A program made the translations under genes and the position numbers. Under the pieces are notes generated by a model. It saw only the letters and a program-made list of their open reading frames with translations. It ran no database searches and had not been told where the DNA came from. A DNA stretch of 5,753 nt, taken from Thermoplasmata archaeon. GTDB taxonomy: Archaea > Thermoplasmatota > Thermoplasmata > Lutacidiplasmatales > UBA184. Position 1 is the stretch's first letter. The number at the start of each line of letters is the position of its first letter. The DNA lies in the NCBI GenBank assembly GCA_021798415.1, contig JAJZGO010000098.1:1-5753 (forward strand), in the 5' to 3' direction. Positions 1-5,720 of this stretch are shown in pieces.

Positions 1-1569
1 AACCGAGGCCCCGACGGGGGCCCGCACGAGCGCCGCCTCGAGACCGGGCGGTTCGGACCGGGCCCGAGCGACCGTCGCGTCGGGCACTTCGGGGAGCTCC
101 GGCAGGGTTCCGGGCGGCGTTCCGAGGTCGGGGCCGAGCGCGGCGGTGGTCGGTTCGACGTCCGATCCTGCGACGGGCACTTCGATCGCCGGGGAGGGCC
201 CGGCATCGGCGGCCGGCTCTGCCGGGGCCGACGGCAACCTCCCATCGTCCTCGACGACCGGCACTTCGTCCGCGCCGGCCCAGGCCTCCGCCCGGGCGAG
301 GGGGACGCCGACCGCCGGCTCGGTCGCCTCGCTCGGAGCGGCCGGGATCAGCGAGAGGACCCACGCGAGCTGTACCTCGAGGATGCGCCGGGGCGGCAGC
401 CGGAGCGGCGGAAGGCCCGTGCGCGCCGACTCGCTGCGCTGACGGATCCTCTGGTACGCTTCGGCGACCTTCGGGTCCGGGCCTGCCGGCCGAGCGACCT
501 CGCCCCGCAGCCCGTCGATGAGCCCGAGCACGAACGACGACACACGGGAGAGATGCCCGCGAGCGGCGTCGAGGTCGCCGGTCGTGACCGCGCTGAGCGC
601 GGACTCGAGCTCGACACGTACCGGCCGGACGTCGGCGCCCACGAGGACCAAGTCACGGACCTCATCCGCGAGGGGGTCGACCGGGGAGGTCGTCTCCTCG
701 GCCGAACCTTCGGGCGGGGCGACCACGGCACGTTCCGTCGCGTGGGTCGCCTCGATGATCTGGCGCGTGTCGCGCGAGATCGTGGTCGAGAGCTGGATGT
801 CGATCCCGTGGGGCCCGATGCGGTAGGGGTGGAGCCGTACGTCGTGCGGGCTACCGCGGAACTTCTCGACGCCGATCGCGCGGACGGACCGGCTCTCGAG
901 CTCCCAGCGGAAGAGCCGTATCTCGCCCCTCGCGAGCATCCGCTCCGGCGTCTCGACGTCCTCGAGCGGGGACTCGACCGTCAGGAGCGTCGTGACCCGC
1001 AGGTCGGAGAGGAACCGCAAGAACGCCTGAGCGCCGCCGATCGGGTCGAACCCCTTCATGCAGAAGTACTGCAGGGCCGTCAGCGAGTCGACCGCGATGC
1101 GGGAGTAGCCCTTCCGGACGACCTCGGTGCGGAGCATCTGCTCGAGACCGGCCATCGTGACCTCGACCGCGGAGAGCTCGGGCGAGCTGCGGATCGAGAG
1201 GGGGATCTCACTGAAGGGAGTCGCGTTGCGCACGGAGGCGATGTCCTTGAACGGCGCTCGCTCGTAGCGCATGATGTCGGGGATCGCGTCGAAGACGTCG
1301 ACCTCGTCGAGCGCGGGCCCGAGACCCCGGTGGTTGATCCTCGTCTCGTTCGGTGGTTCCTCGACGGTGACGAGGAGCACACGCTCGCGGTGACGGATCC
1401 CTTCGCACAGGAACTGGAGCGCGACCGTGGTCTTGCCCGTCCCCGACGGGCCGACGATCAGGTACGGTCGACGGGCGACCAGCCCACCGTGGAGCATGGT
1501 GTCCAGCCCCGGGTTCCCGGTGGAAACGCGACCCTCCGGTAGCCCCGTAGAGACCTTCTCGCTCGGCAC
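1..1569 (-). CDS. KaiC/RadA-like single-domain ATPase with long C-terminal extension (partial, runs off left edge)
   Basis: This is a RecA-superfamily P-loop ATPase of the KaiC-like group. The frame has no stop from the GTG at 1569 to the left edge (523 codons), so the C-terminus is missing. Visible motifs are Walker A GPSGTGKTT at residues 40-48, a KaiC-type catalytic pair in VEEPP (Glu70, Glu71), and Walker B ending in Asp161 (RIAVDSL). The KaiC core appears to end near residue 265. A helical, charged segment follows at about 285-385, then a low-complexity Pro/Ala/Glu-rich tail from about 385. Only one ATPase domain is present, unlike cyanobacterial KaiC with two. I chose GTG 1569 because GGAGG lies 9 nt upstream and the ATP domain starts soon after; the next in-frame ATG (1497) would cut into it. 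Such proteins usually act in signalling, motility (FlaH-like) or unknown oligomeric switches. The partner here is unknown. It is divergent from the isomerase gene. Confidence 0.88.
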   Translation of the reverse strand, partial: MPSEKVSTGLPEGRVSTGNPGLDTMLHGGLVARRPYLIVGPSGTGKTTVALQFLCEGIRHRERVLLVTVEEPPNETRINHRGLGPALDEVDVFDAIPDIMRYERAPFKDIASVRNATPFSEIPLSIRSSPELSAVEVTMAGLEQMLRTEVVRKGYSRIAVDSLTALQYFCMKGFDPIGGAQAFLRFLSDLRVTTLLTVESPLEDVETPERMLARGEIRLFRWELESRSVRAIGVEKFRGSPHDVRLHPYRIGPHGIDIQLSTTISRDTRQIIEATHATERAVVAPPEGSAEETTSPVDPLADEVRDLVLVGADVRPVRVELESALSAVTTGDLDAARGHLSRVSSFVLGLIDGLRGEVARPAGPDPKVAEAYQRIRQRSESARTGLPPLRLPPRRILEVQLAWVLSLIPAAPSEATEPAVGVPLARAEAWAGADEVPVVEDDGRLPSAPAEPAADAGPSPAIEVPVAGSDVEPTTAALGPDLGTPPGTLPELPEVPDATVARARSEPPGLEAALVRAPVGASV

Positions 1570-1578
1570 CGCCCACCC

Positions 1579-1583
1579 CCTCC
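1579..1583 (-). promoter_or_regulatory. Shine-Dalgarno sequence of the KaiC-like gene
   Basis: On the minus strand GGAGG lies 9 nt before the GTG at 1569. It decides the start in favour of this GTG over a second in-frame GTG at 1590, which lies upstream of the SD, and the internal ATG at 1497. It also implies a leadered transcript. Confidence 0.65.
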
Positions 1584-1630
1584 GGACCACCGGCTCCCGC
1601 CCGGCCGGTGAGCGATGGGAGGCCGTGCTT

Positions 1631-1640
1631 CAAGTAGTTT
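1631..1640 (-). promoter_or_regulatory. Possible TATA element for the KaiC-like gene
   Basis: Read on the minus strand this is AAACTACTTG, one of the few A/T-rich stretches in the divergent intergenic region 1570-1698. Placed about 25 bp upstream of a start site near 1610, it would leave a leader of about 40 nt that contains the Shine-Dalgarno. A second candidate, CTACTATCG, lies at 1644-1652. Neither has a convincing BRE, so this is inference from spacing and composition. Confidence 0.25.
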
Positions 1641-1692
1641 CCTCGATAGTAGCGGCGTCCCGCAAGGACTATCTCCCGGCACGCCAGCGGGG

Positions 1693-1703
1693 AAAACTAT
1701 GCC
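1693..1703 (+). promoter_or_regulatory. A-rich AAAACTATG element at the isomerase start, also present at 3237-3247
   Basis: AAAACTATGCC follows a GGGG run and stands out in a GC-rich setting. A near copy, AAAACTATGGC, occurs at 3237-3247. Here it either contains the isomerase start codon (ATG 1699) or acts as a TATA box about 26 bp before a start site near 1721, which would favour ATG 1732. The sequence alone does not decide. Confidence 0.25.
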
Positions 1704-2742
1704 GCGCCCCACTTCGGACGGACCCGCCACCATGCTCGGGCTCGCCGCCGCCCTCCCGACGGCCTTCGGGGAGAGCTTCCGCCGAGGGCGGGACGCCGCC
1801 CCGCCGCCGGGCCGCAGCCCCCCGGAGGTCGTCCTCGTCGGCATGGGAGGTTCGGGGATCGCCGCCGAGCTCGCGCGCGGAACGGTCGAGGCGGAGACCC
1901 GGGTCCGCTTCTCGGTCGTCCGCTCGGCCGAGATGCCACGGTACCTCGGACCCGACAGCCACGTGGTGCTCGTGAGCTACTCGGGCAACACCTGGGAGAC
2001 CCTGCGCGCCTACGACGCCGCCGGTCGGGCGGGCGCCCAGCGCACCGTGCTGACCTCGGGCGGGGCCCTCGCCGAAAGGGCCGTCCGCGATTCGGCCCGG
2101 CTCCTCCCGATCCCGACGGGGATGCCTCCCCGTTCGGCGGTCGGTCACCTTCTCGGGGCGATCCTCGGGCTCCTCGACCCGTACTTCCCCGAGTCGAACG
2201 AGTCGCGCGTCGGACGGATCGTCGAACGGGCCCACCGGCTGGTGCGGGAGTACGCCCGGCCCAAGGGCCCGGCCGCCGTGATCGCCGAGCGCATCGGCCC
2301 CCGGATGCCTCTCATGTACGCCGAGAGCGCGTTCCTCGGCCTCGCCCGCCGGTGGAAGACGCAGGTCGAGGAGAACGCGAAGCGGCTCGCCGCGTTCGAC
2401 GAGGTTCCCGAGCTGTTCCACAACGCGATCGTCGGGTGGGATGCGATGCGGCGAACCGAGGCGGGTCGGTACGCGGCCGTGCTCCTCGAATGGTCGGGCG
2501 AACACGCGCTCTTGCGCCAGAGCTACCGGTACCTCGAACGCCTGCTGGCGCGCAAAGGAGTGCGCGTCGTCCGCGTTCCCCTGGCCGCCGAGGACCGGCT
2601 CGAGGCCCTCGTCGACGGGATCTCCCTCGGCGACCATGCCAGCCTATTCCTCGCCGACCGGCGCCGGGTCGACCCGCTGCCGGTCGAGGCGATCGGCCGC
2701 CTCAAGGCCGTCGTGAAGGGACCCGGGCTCCCGGGCCACTAG
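1699..2742 (+). CDS. Bifunctional phosphoglucose/phosphomannose isomerase (SIS domain)
   Basis: The product interconverts glucose-6-P or mannose-6-P with fructose-6-P in the cytoplasm, linking gluconeogenesis/glycolysis with mannose-derived glycan supply. It is 347 residues, slightly longer than the roughly 300-330 usual for archaeal PGI/PMI. Seen directly: the first SIS loop GMGGSGIAAEL (48-58), the phosphate-binding SYSGNTWET (93-101), TSGG (119-122), PPRSAVGHLLGA (143-154), ENAKR (225-229), PELFHNAIVGWD (237-248), and Lys335/Lys340 near the C-terminus. In the characterised family these regions hold the catalytic Arg (PPR), Glu (ENAK), His (PELxHN) and C-terminal Lys; all are present here. 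The family usually has Asn before that His, and here it is Phe. ATG 1699 is chosen; ATG 1732 (336 aa) is a real alternative, while the upstream ATG 1615 adds residues that do not look like the family. It is divergent from the KaiC-like gene. Confidence 0.93.
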   Translation: MPRPTSDGPATMLGLAAALPTAFGESFRRGRDAAPPPGRSPPEVVLVGMGGSGIAAELARGTVEAETRVRFSVVRSAEMPRYLGPDSHVVLVSYSGNTWETLRAYDAAGRAGAQRTVLTSGGALAERAVRDSARLLPIPTGMPPRSAVGHLLGAILGLLDPYFPESNESRVGRIVERAHRLVREYARPKGPAAVIAERIGPRMPLMYAESAFLGLARRWKTQVEENAKRLAAFDEVPELFHNAIVGWDAMRRTEAGRYAAVLLEWSGEHALLRQSYRYLERLLARKGVRVVRVPLAAEDRLEALVDGISLGDHASLFLADRRRVDPLPVEAIGRLKAVVKGPGLPGH

Positions 2743-2837
2743 ACCACCGACCGACGGGGACCGGTCTCTTCGAGCGGAGGGACCCGCCGAACCGGGCCTC
2801 CCTCGGGTACGCCCCGGGGGCGCGGTCCGGGGGCGGC

Positions 2838-2850
2838 AAACCCCTAAAAG
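2838..2850 (+). promoter_or_regulatory. BRE/TATA promoter of the tRNA-Ser transcript
   Basis: AAACCCCTAAAAG combines a BRE-like AAACCC with a TATA-like CTAAAAG. Its centre is about 29 bp before the first base of the tRNA, the spacing expected for an archaeal promoter starting at or just before 2876. The upstream interval 2743-2837 shows no gene. The related AAGCCCTTAAAG at 3271-3282 supports the reading. Confidence 0.7.
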
Positions 2851-2875
2851 CGGGCGTCGTTCCCCTCGCTCGGGT

Positions 2876-2995
2876 GCTGAGGTAGCCTAGCTCGGCCAAG
2901 GCGCCAGATTCGAGATCTGGTGATGCGTATGCATCGCGGGAGTTCAAAAGGCGTCCGGGAATCTCCCCGGGCGGCAGGGAGTCTCCCCCTCAGCG
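2876..2995 (+). tRNA. tRNA-Ser (anticodon CGA) with an apparent 33-nt intron in the T-loop
   Basis: A type II tRNA can be folded by hand. The acceptor is GCTGAGG (2876-2882) with CCTCAGC (2988-2994), 7 perfect pairs, then discriminator G2995. U8 and A9 are TA (2883-2884). The D-arm is 2885-2902. The anticodon stem is CCAGA (2904-2908) with TCTGG (2916-2920), around loop TTCGAGA with CGA at 2911-2913, which reads the UCG serine codon. The long variable arm is GATGC, loop GTAT, GCATC (2922-2935). The T-stem GGGAG (2938-2942) pairs with CTCCC (2983-2987), but TTCAAA and the closing T of the loop are separated by 33 nt. Removing 2949-2981 gives a standard TTCAAAT loop. CCA is not encoded. The long variable arm and the G discriminator agree with archaeal tRNA-Ser. 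If splicing does not occur the gene would be inactive. Confidence 0.87.
2949..2981 (+). other. Apparent tRNA intron at T-loop position 59/60
   Basis: The 33 nt interrupt the T-loop between TTCAAA and T. The cut can shift by one base either way with the same length (loops TTCAAGT or TTCAAAA). A bulge-helix-bulge can be drawn only imperfectly: bulges AA^A (2947-2949) and AG^T (2980-2982), a central helix GGCG (2950-2953) against CTCC (2983-2986) with one C-U mismatch, then TCC (2954-2956) against GGG (2977-2979). The outer helix is not evident. The insert repeats both T-stem halves (TCTCCCC at 2962-2968, GGGAG at 2977-2981), so misfolding or origin by local duplication is possible. Confidence 0.65.
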
Positions 2996-3018
2996 CTTCC
3001 CCTCCGTCGATCCGGGTC

Positions 3019-3222
3019 GTGCTCGAGATCACCCGGGGCTCGTCCGTCGACCGACGCGACCAGGTGGTCGAGTCGGGGACGAGCGTTCGCGCGCTGCTCC
3101 GCCGGGCCGGACAATCCGGCGAAGGCTGCGCCGTCCTGCTCGACGGCACGCCGGTCCCCCTCGACACTCCGATCGACCGGGCGCTGACGCTCGTGGTCGT
3201 CCCGACGTTCTCGGGCGGGTGA
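3019..3222 (+). CDS. ThiS/MoaD/SAMP-like ubiquitin-fold sulfur carrier or protein modifier
   Basis: The 67-residue product has the beta-grasp pattern: a first strand (LEITRG, 2-7), a strand then helix (QVVESGTSVRALLRRAG, 15-31), a strand and turn (CAVLLDGTPVPL, 37-48), and a last strand running into the C-terminus (LTLVVVPTFSGG, 56-67). The terminal Gly-Gly is the mark of proteins adenylated by E1-like enzymes and then thiocarboxylated or joined to lysines. In archaea such proteins serve molybdopterin synthesis, tRNA 2-thiolation or protein modification; the sequence does not say which. GTG 3019 is the first plausible start after the tRNA, and its length fits the family. No strong Shine-Dalgarno is seen. 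It starts 23 bp after the tRNA, with no promoter visible between, so one transcript is likely. No E1-like or MoaE gene lies in the window. Confidence 0.82.
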   Translation: MLEITRGSSVDRRDQVVESGTSVRALLRRAGQSGEGCAVLLDGTPVPLDTPIDRALTLVVVPTFSGG

Positions 3223-3236
3223 CCCCGGCGAGGCGT

Positions 3237-3247
3237 AAAACTATGGC
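3237..3247 (+). promoter_or_regulatory. Second copy of the AAAACTATG element
   Basis: AAAACTATGGC lies just after the ubiquitin-like gene and matches 1693-1703 at nine consecutive bases, both preceded by G-rich sequence. It may be an alternative TATA element for the gene at 3321. It also opens a 22-codon frame (3243-3311) that I do not consider a gene. Confidence 0.2.
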
Positions 3248-3270
3248 CGAGGGGTCCGGTCGCCGAACGC

Positions 3271-3282
3271 AAGCCCTTAAAG
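3271..3282 (+). promoter_or_regulatory. BRE/TATA promoter of the zinc-ribbon/helical-repeat gene pair
   Basis: AAGCCCTTAAAG has a BRE-like AAGCCC and a TATA-like TTAAAG, closely matching the tRNA promoter at 2838-2850. A start site about 26 bp downstream, near 3306, would leave a leader of about 15 nt with a weak AGGG (3310-3313) before the GTG at 3321. Confidence 0.6.
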
Positions 3283-3320
3283 TCACGGCCACCGTTTCTC
3301 ACACCGCATAGGGTCGCACC

Positions 3321-4547
3321 GTGCCGTCGAGCTGTCCGATTTGCGAACAACCGATCGCCTCCACCGCCGCTCACTGCTCGGTGTGCGGTTTCCCGACGGC
3401 GCTCGCGATCGAAGGGCTCCGATCGCTCGGCGGGCCCGACGGACCGCCGGCGGCCGTAGGGTCCGCGTCGTCCGCCGTCTCGACCGGGGGGCTTCGCCCG
3501 AAGGCTCCGACGCCCGCCCCGTCGCCCGAGGAGGAGCTGAACACGGCGATCAGCCGGGACCTGAGGGCCCGCATGCAGTTCGCGCGCGAGCTCGGCCAGG
3601 GCCCCGACCTCACGTCCGAGCTCTGCCATGCCGCGCTCAGCGAGGCCGAAGGACGGAGCGCGGAGGCGCTCGACATCCTCAGGTCCGCGCAGAGCCGCTA
3701 CGAGACCGAGACGGACGAGGTGCTCCAGCACCGGCTCGCGACATTGCGCGAGCGGCAGGACCTTCTCGAGAAGACCGGTGTGCGGTTCGCGCTCGACACC
3801 GACCTCGACCGCATCGGCGACGCGAAGCGCTCGGAGGACCAGGGCGCGGCGATCGCGCTCCTCCTTCAGGCCGAGCGCCGGGTGGGGCAGCTCGAGTCCG
3901 ACTGGAAGGGCCTCCAGGGTCTCCTCGCCCAGATCGATAGCCTGCGGAACGAGGCGCTCGAGCTCGGCATCCCGCTCGGGGAGATCTCGGGGGAGCTCGA
4001 CGCCATCCACGACCGCCTCCGCACCACCGAGGTGACCGAGGAAGCGCTCGACTCGTTCGCGCAGGAGGCCGCCCAGGTCCTGATGCTCCTGCACGAAGCG
4101 ATCCCCGCGGGCCTCGCCCAGGAGCTCACGAGGCACGAGGAAGCGCTCTCGCGGTTCCCCGAGGAGCACGCCCCGAGCGCGGGGGCGCGCCGCCTCGCCC
4201 TGGACGTCTCCCGCCACCTCACGAAAGGTCGGCTTTCCGAGGCGGTCCAGAGCGTCCGCGACCTCCGCCAAGCGATCGCGGAGCTCGAGCGGGCCCCCGA
4301 ACCCCCTCGCGGCGAGCCGAGCGCCTCGCGCGAGTCCGACGACGAGGCGCTCGACCGTCTCCTCAAGAAAGCGCGGAGCCTTGCGGGCCGCATCCGCACG
4401 CTGGCTCCCGACAGTGAGGCCGCCCGGGACGCGGCGGTCCAGATCCGCGAGGCGACCGAGCTCTTGCGCGACCGCCAGCTCGAGGAAGCGGACCTCACCC
4501 TCACCCGGTTGATGCGGATGCTCGCGAGCGAGGCGCCGAGGACCTAG
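3321..4547 (+). CDS. Zinc-ribbon protein with long helical-repeat (coiled-coil-like) region, family not recognised
   Basis: I do not recognise this 408-residue protein by family. The N-terminus is a four-cysteine zinc ribbon: CPIC (5-8) and CSVC (19-22), C-x2-C-x10-C-x2-C, the small rubredoxin-like knuckle common in archaeal proteins. A flexible Gly/Pro/Ser linker follows (about 35-70). Residues 70-325 are helical, rich in Leu, Ala, Glu and Arg, and another helical block spans 339-405 after a Pro-rich break at 325-335. Turns marked by Gly recur at 92, 153 and 216, suggesting helical units of about 62 residues. No signal peptide or membrane segment is seen, so it is probably cytoplasmic. GTG 3321 is chosen because it places the zinc ribbon at the N-terminus, just downstream of a promoter. 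Residues 149-319 align without gaps to residues 26-196 of the next gene. A scaffold or adaptor role is inference only. Confidence 0.85.
   Translation: MPSSCPICEQPIASTAAHCSVCGFPTALAIEGLRSLGGPDGPPAAVGSASSAVSTGGLRPKAPTPAPSPEEELNTAISRDLRARMQFARELGQGPDLTSELCHAALSEAEGRSAEALDILRSAQSRYETETDEVLQHRLATLRERQDLLEKTGVRFALDTDLDRIGDAKRSEDQGAAIALLLQAERRVGQLESDWKGLQGLLAQIDSLRNEALELGIPLGEISGELDAIHDRLRTTEVTEEALDSFAQEAAQVLMLLHEAIPAGLAQELTRHEEALSRFPEEHAPSAGARRLALDVSRHLTKGRLSEAVQSVRDLRQAIAELERAPEPPRGEPSASRESDDEALDRLLKKARSLAGRIRTLAPDSEAARDAAVQIREATELLRDRQLEEADLTLTRLMRMLASEAPRT
4538..4541 (+). promoter_or_regulatory. Shine-Dalgarno of the second helical-repeat gene, inside the end of the first
   Basis: GAGG lies 8 nt before ATG 4550 and within the last codons of the upstream gene, whose TAG is at 4545-4547. 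This supports the ATG 4550 start and translation from one polycistronic message. Confidence 0.55.
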
Positions 4548-4549
4548 CG

Positions 4550-5719
4550 ATGAGCGGCACCGCTTCCGTAGGCGATCTCCCTTTGCGCGCGCGGCTCGAT
4601 GCGCTGGTCGCTCAGGGACGCACGCTGGAGAAGGAAGGACTGCCGTTCCCGACCGACCAGGTCGTGAGGGCGTTCGACCAGGCGATGGCCGAGCGAACGC
4701 CGGCCCAGGCGACGACGGTCCTCCGGCGCGCCGAGGCGCTGCTCGCCCGGGTCCGGACCGACTGGACGTGGGTCCGCGAACTCCTCCGCCGCGTCGACGA
4801 GCTGCGCGCCGTCGCCGAGGCGATCGGCGTCGACGTCGCCCACCTCGACCACCGGGTCGGCAATCCCCGCGAGCACCTTGCGAACGAGCCGCTGAGCGCC
4901 GGGTCCCTCGAGAAGGCCGCGGCGAGCGCGTCGCTCGCCCTCGCCGTGCTCAACGACACGGTCCCGAAGTTCATCGTCCGGGAGGCCGAGCCGCTCGGCG
5001 CGTCGATCCGCCGCGCCCGCGACCGCGGCGAGGACGTCCGGGAGTCGGCGAAGACGTTCGCCCTCCTGCTCCAAGCGGTCCAGGACCACAACGTCCCGAC
5101 CGCGGCCCAGCGCCTGGTCGAGACCCGACGCAGCGTCGCCCGCATCCCGCGCGCGCCGGCGATGCCCACGATCTCCCCGAAAGAGGAGGAGGAGATCCTC
5201 AGCGAGGCCCGGAACCTGGCCCGCCGGCTCCAGCAGATCAAGGGAAAGGCACGCAACGCCCAGAGCGCCGCGCGCCTGATGGCGCAGGTCCGGGCCGCGA
5301 TCAGCGAGGAGCGACGCTACGGGACCCCCGAGGAGGAGATCGAGGCGCTCTGGGCCGAGGTCGACCGCCTCACGAAGGAGAAGAAGCGCGCGAGCGCGGG
5401 CCCGCCGCTCGCTCCGGGTCCGCAGGACAACGGATCCGAGAGCCTTGCGGAGCCGATCCCCGCCGACCGCCCACCTCCCGAGCCCGCGGCGGCCCCGCCG
5501 TCGACGCTCCCGACCGGCGCGGAGACGCCCGAGCGCCCGGAGGAATCCGAGGACTCCGGCGAGCGGCTCTACCGCTCGTCCCTGTACGTGCCGTACGCTC
5601 CCCCCGATTACCCGGCCCCCGGCGCTCCCCCCGACTACCCTGCCCCCGGAGGGGAGGAGGCGGCCGCGTCGGCCGAAGCGCTCGGACGCGGGCGCCCGAG
5701 GCCCCGGGGCCGCCCGTAA
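4550..5719 (+). CDS. Helical-repeat protein with Pro-rich repeat tail, paralogue of the upstream zinc-ribbon gene
   Basis: This 389-residue protein has no family I can name. Residues 10-200 are helical and align without gaps, at an offset of 123, to residues 149-319 of the upstream product. By hand count about 31 of 171 positions are identical, including LEKxGxxF (26-33), DW (71-72), LLRRVDELR (78-86), Gly93 and Pro139. A second helical block, 210-280, resembles the last block of the paralogue (SEARNLARRL against KKARSLAGRI). It lacks the zinc ribbon. From 281 the chain is low-complexity and Pro/Glu-rich. It holds YRSSLYVPYAPPDYPAPG with APPDYPAPG in tandem (350-358, 359-367) and ends in a basic RGRPRPRGRP. 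It has no membrane segment. ATG 4550 follows the upstream stop by 2 bp and has its own Shine-Dalgarno, so the two genes form one operon and their products plausibly bind each other. Confidence 0.85.
   Translation: MSGTASVGDLPLRARLDALVAQGRTLEKEGLPFPTDQVVRAFDQAMAERTPAQATTVLRRAEALLARVRTDWTWVRELLRRVDELRAVAEAIGVDVAHLDHRVGNPREHLANEPLSAGSLEKAAASASLALAVLNDTVPKFIVREAEPLGASIRRARDRGEDVRESAKTFALLLQAVQDHNVPTAAQRLVETRRSVARIPRAPAMPTISPKEEEEILSEARNLARRLQQIKGKARNAQSAARLMAQVRAAISEERRYGTPEEEIEALWAEVDRLTKEKKRASAGPPLAPGPQDNGSESLAEPIPADRPPPEPAAAPPSTLPTGAETPERPEESEDSGERLYRSSLYVPYAPPDYPAPGAPPDYPAPGGEEAAASAEALGRGRPRPRGRP
5597..5650 (+). repeat. Tandem 27-bp repeat encoding APPDYPAPG twice
   Basis: Two adjacent 27-bp units (5597-5623 and 5624-5650) differ at only a few bases. 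The first two differences are synonymous (GAT/GAC, CCG/CCT); the last base pair gives GGC or GGA, also glycine. The peptide repeat is therefore exact while the DNA has drifted. Confidence 0.85.
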
Positions 5720-5720
5720 T

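Noticed and set aside
553..1542. 329-codon plus-strand reading frame opposite the KaiC-like gene
   Set aside because: It is codon-for-codon antisense to the ATPase, which has intact Walker motifs. Its product is a run of Arg/Asp/Glu/Gly typical of GC-rich shadows.
1615..1698. Upstream ATG 1615 as the isomerase start
   Set aside because: It would add 28 residues unlike the family and would consume most of the divergent promoter region.
1669..2637. 322-codon minus-strand reading frame
   Set aside because: It is antisense to the well-supported isomerase, and its composition is that of a GC shadow.
2749..2772. Hairpin GACCG/CGGTC followed by TCTCTTC as terminator of the isomerase gene
   Set aside because: A 5-bp stem with an 8-nt loop is expected by chance at this G+C, and the T-run is too short. 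The rest of 2743-2837 holds nothing I can support.
2920..3018. Longer ubiquitin-like protein starting at GTG 2920
   Set aside because: That start lies inside the anticodon arm of the tRNA and would add 33 residues with no family resemblance. GTG 3019 gives a normal family length.
3243..3311. 22-codon frame between the ubiquitin-like gene and the zinc-ribbon gene
   Set aside because: It contains the promoter at 3271-3282, has no ribosome-binding site and nothing suggests a peptide.
2844..4271. 475-codon minus-strand reading frame
   Set aside because: It runs antisense through the tRNA, the ubiquitin-like gene and the zinc-ribbon gene. It shows no recognisable motif and no domain pattern.
5597..5650. 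Direct repeats as a CRISPR or attachment site
   Set aside because: There are only two abutting in-frame copies with no spacer, inside a coding region. A coding tandem duplication explains them.
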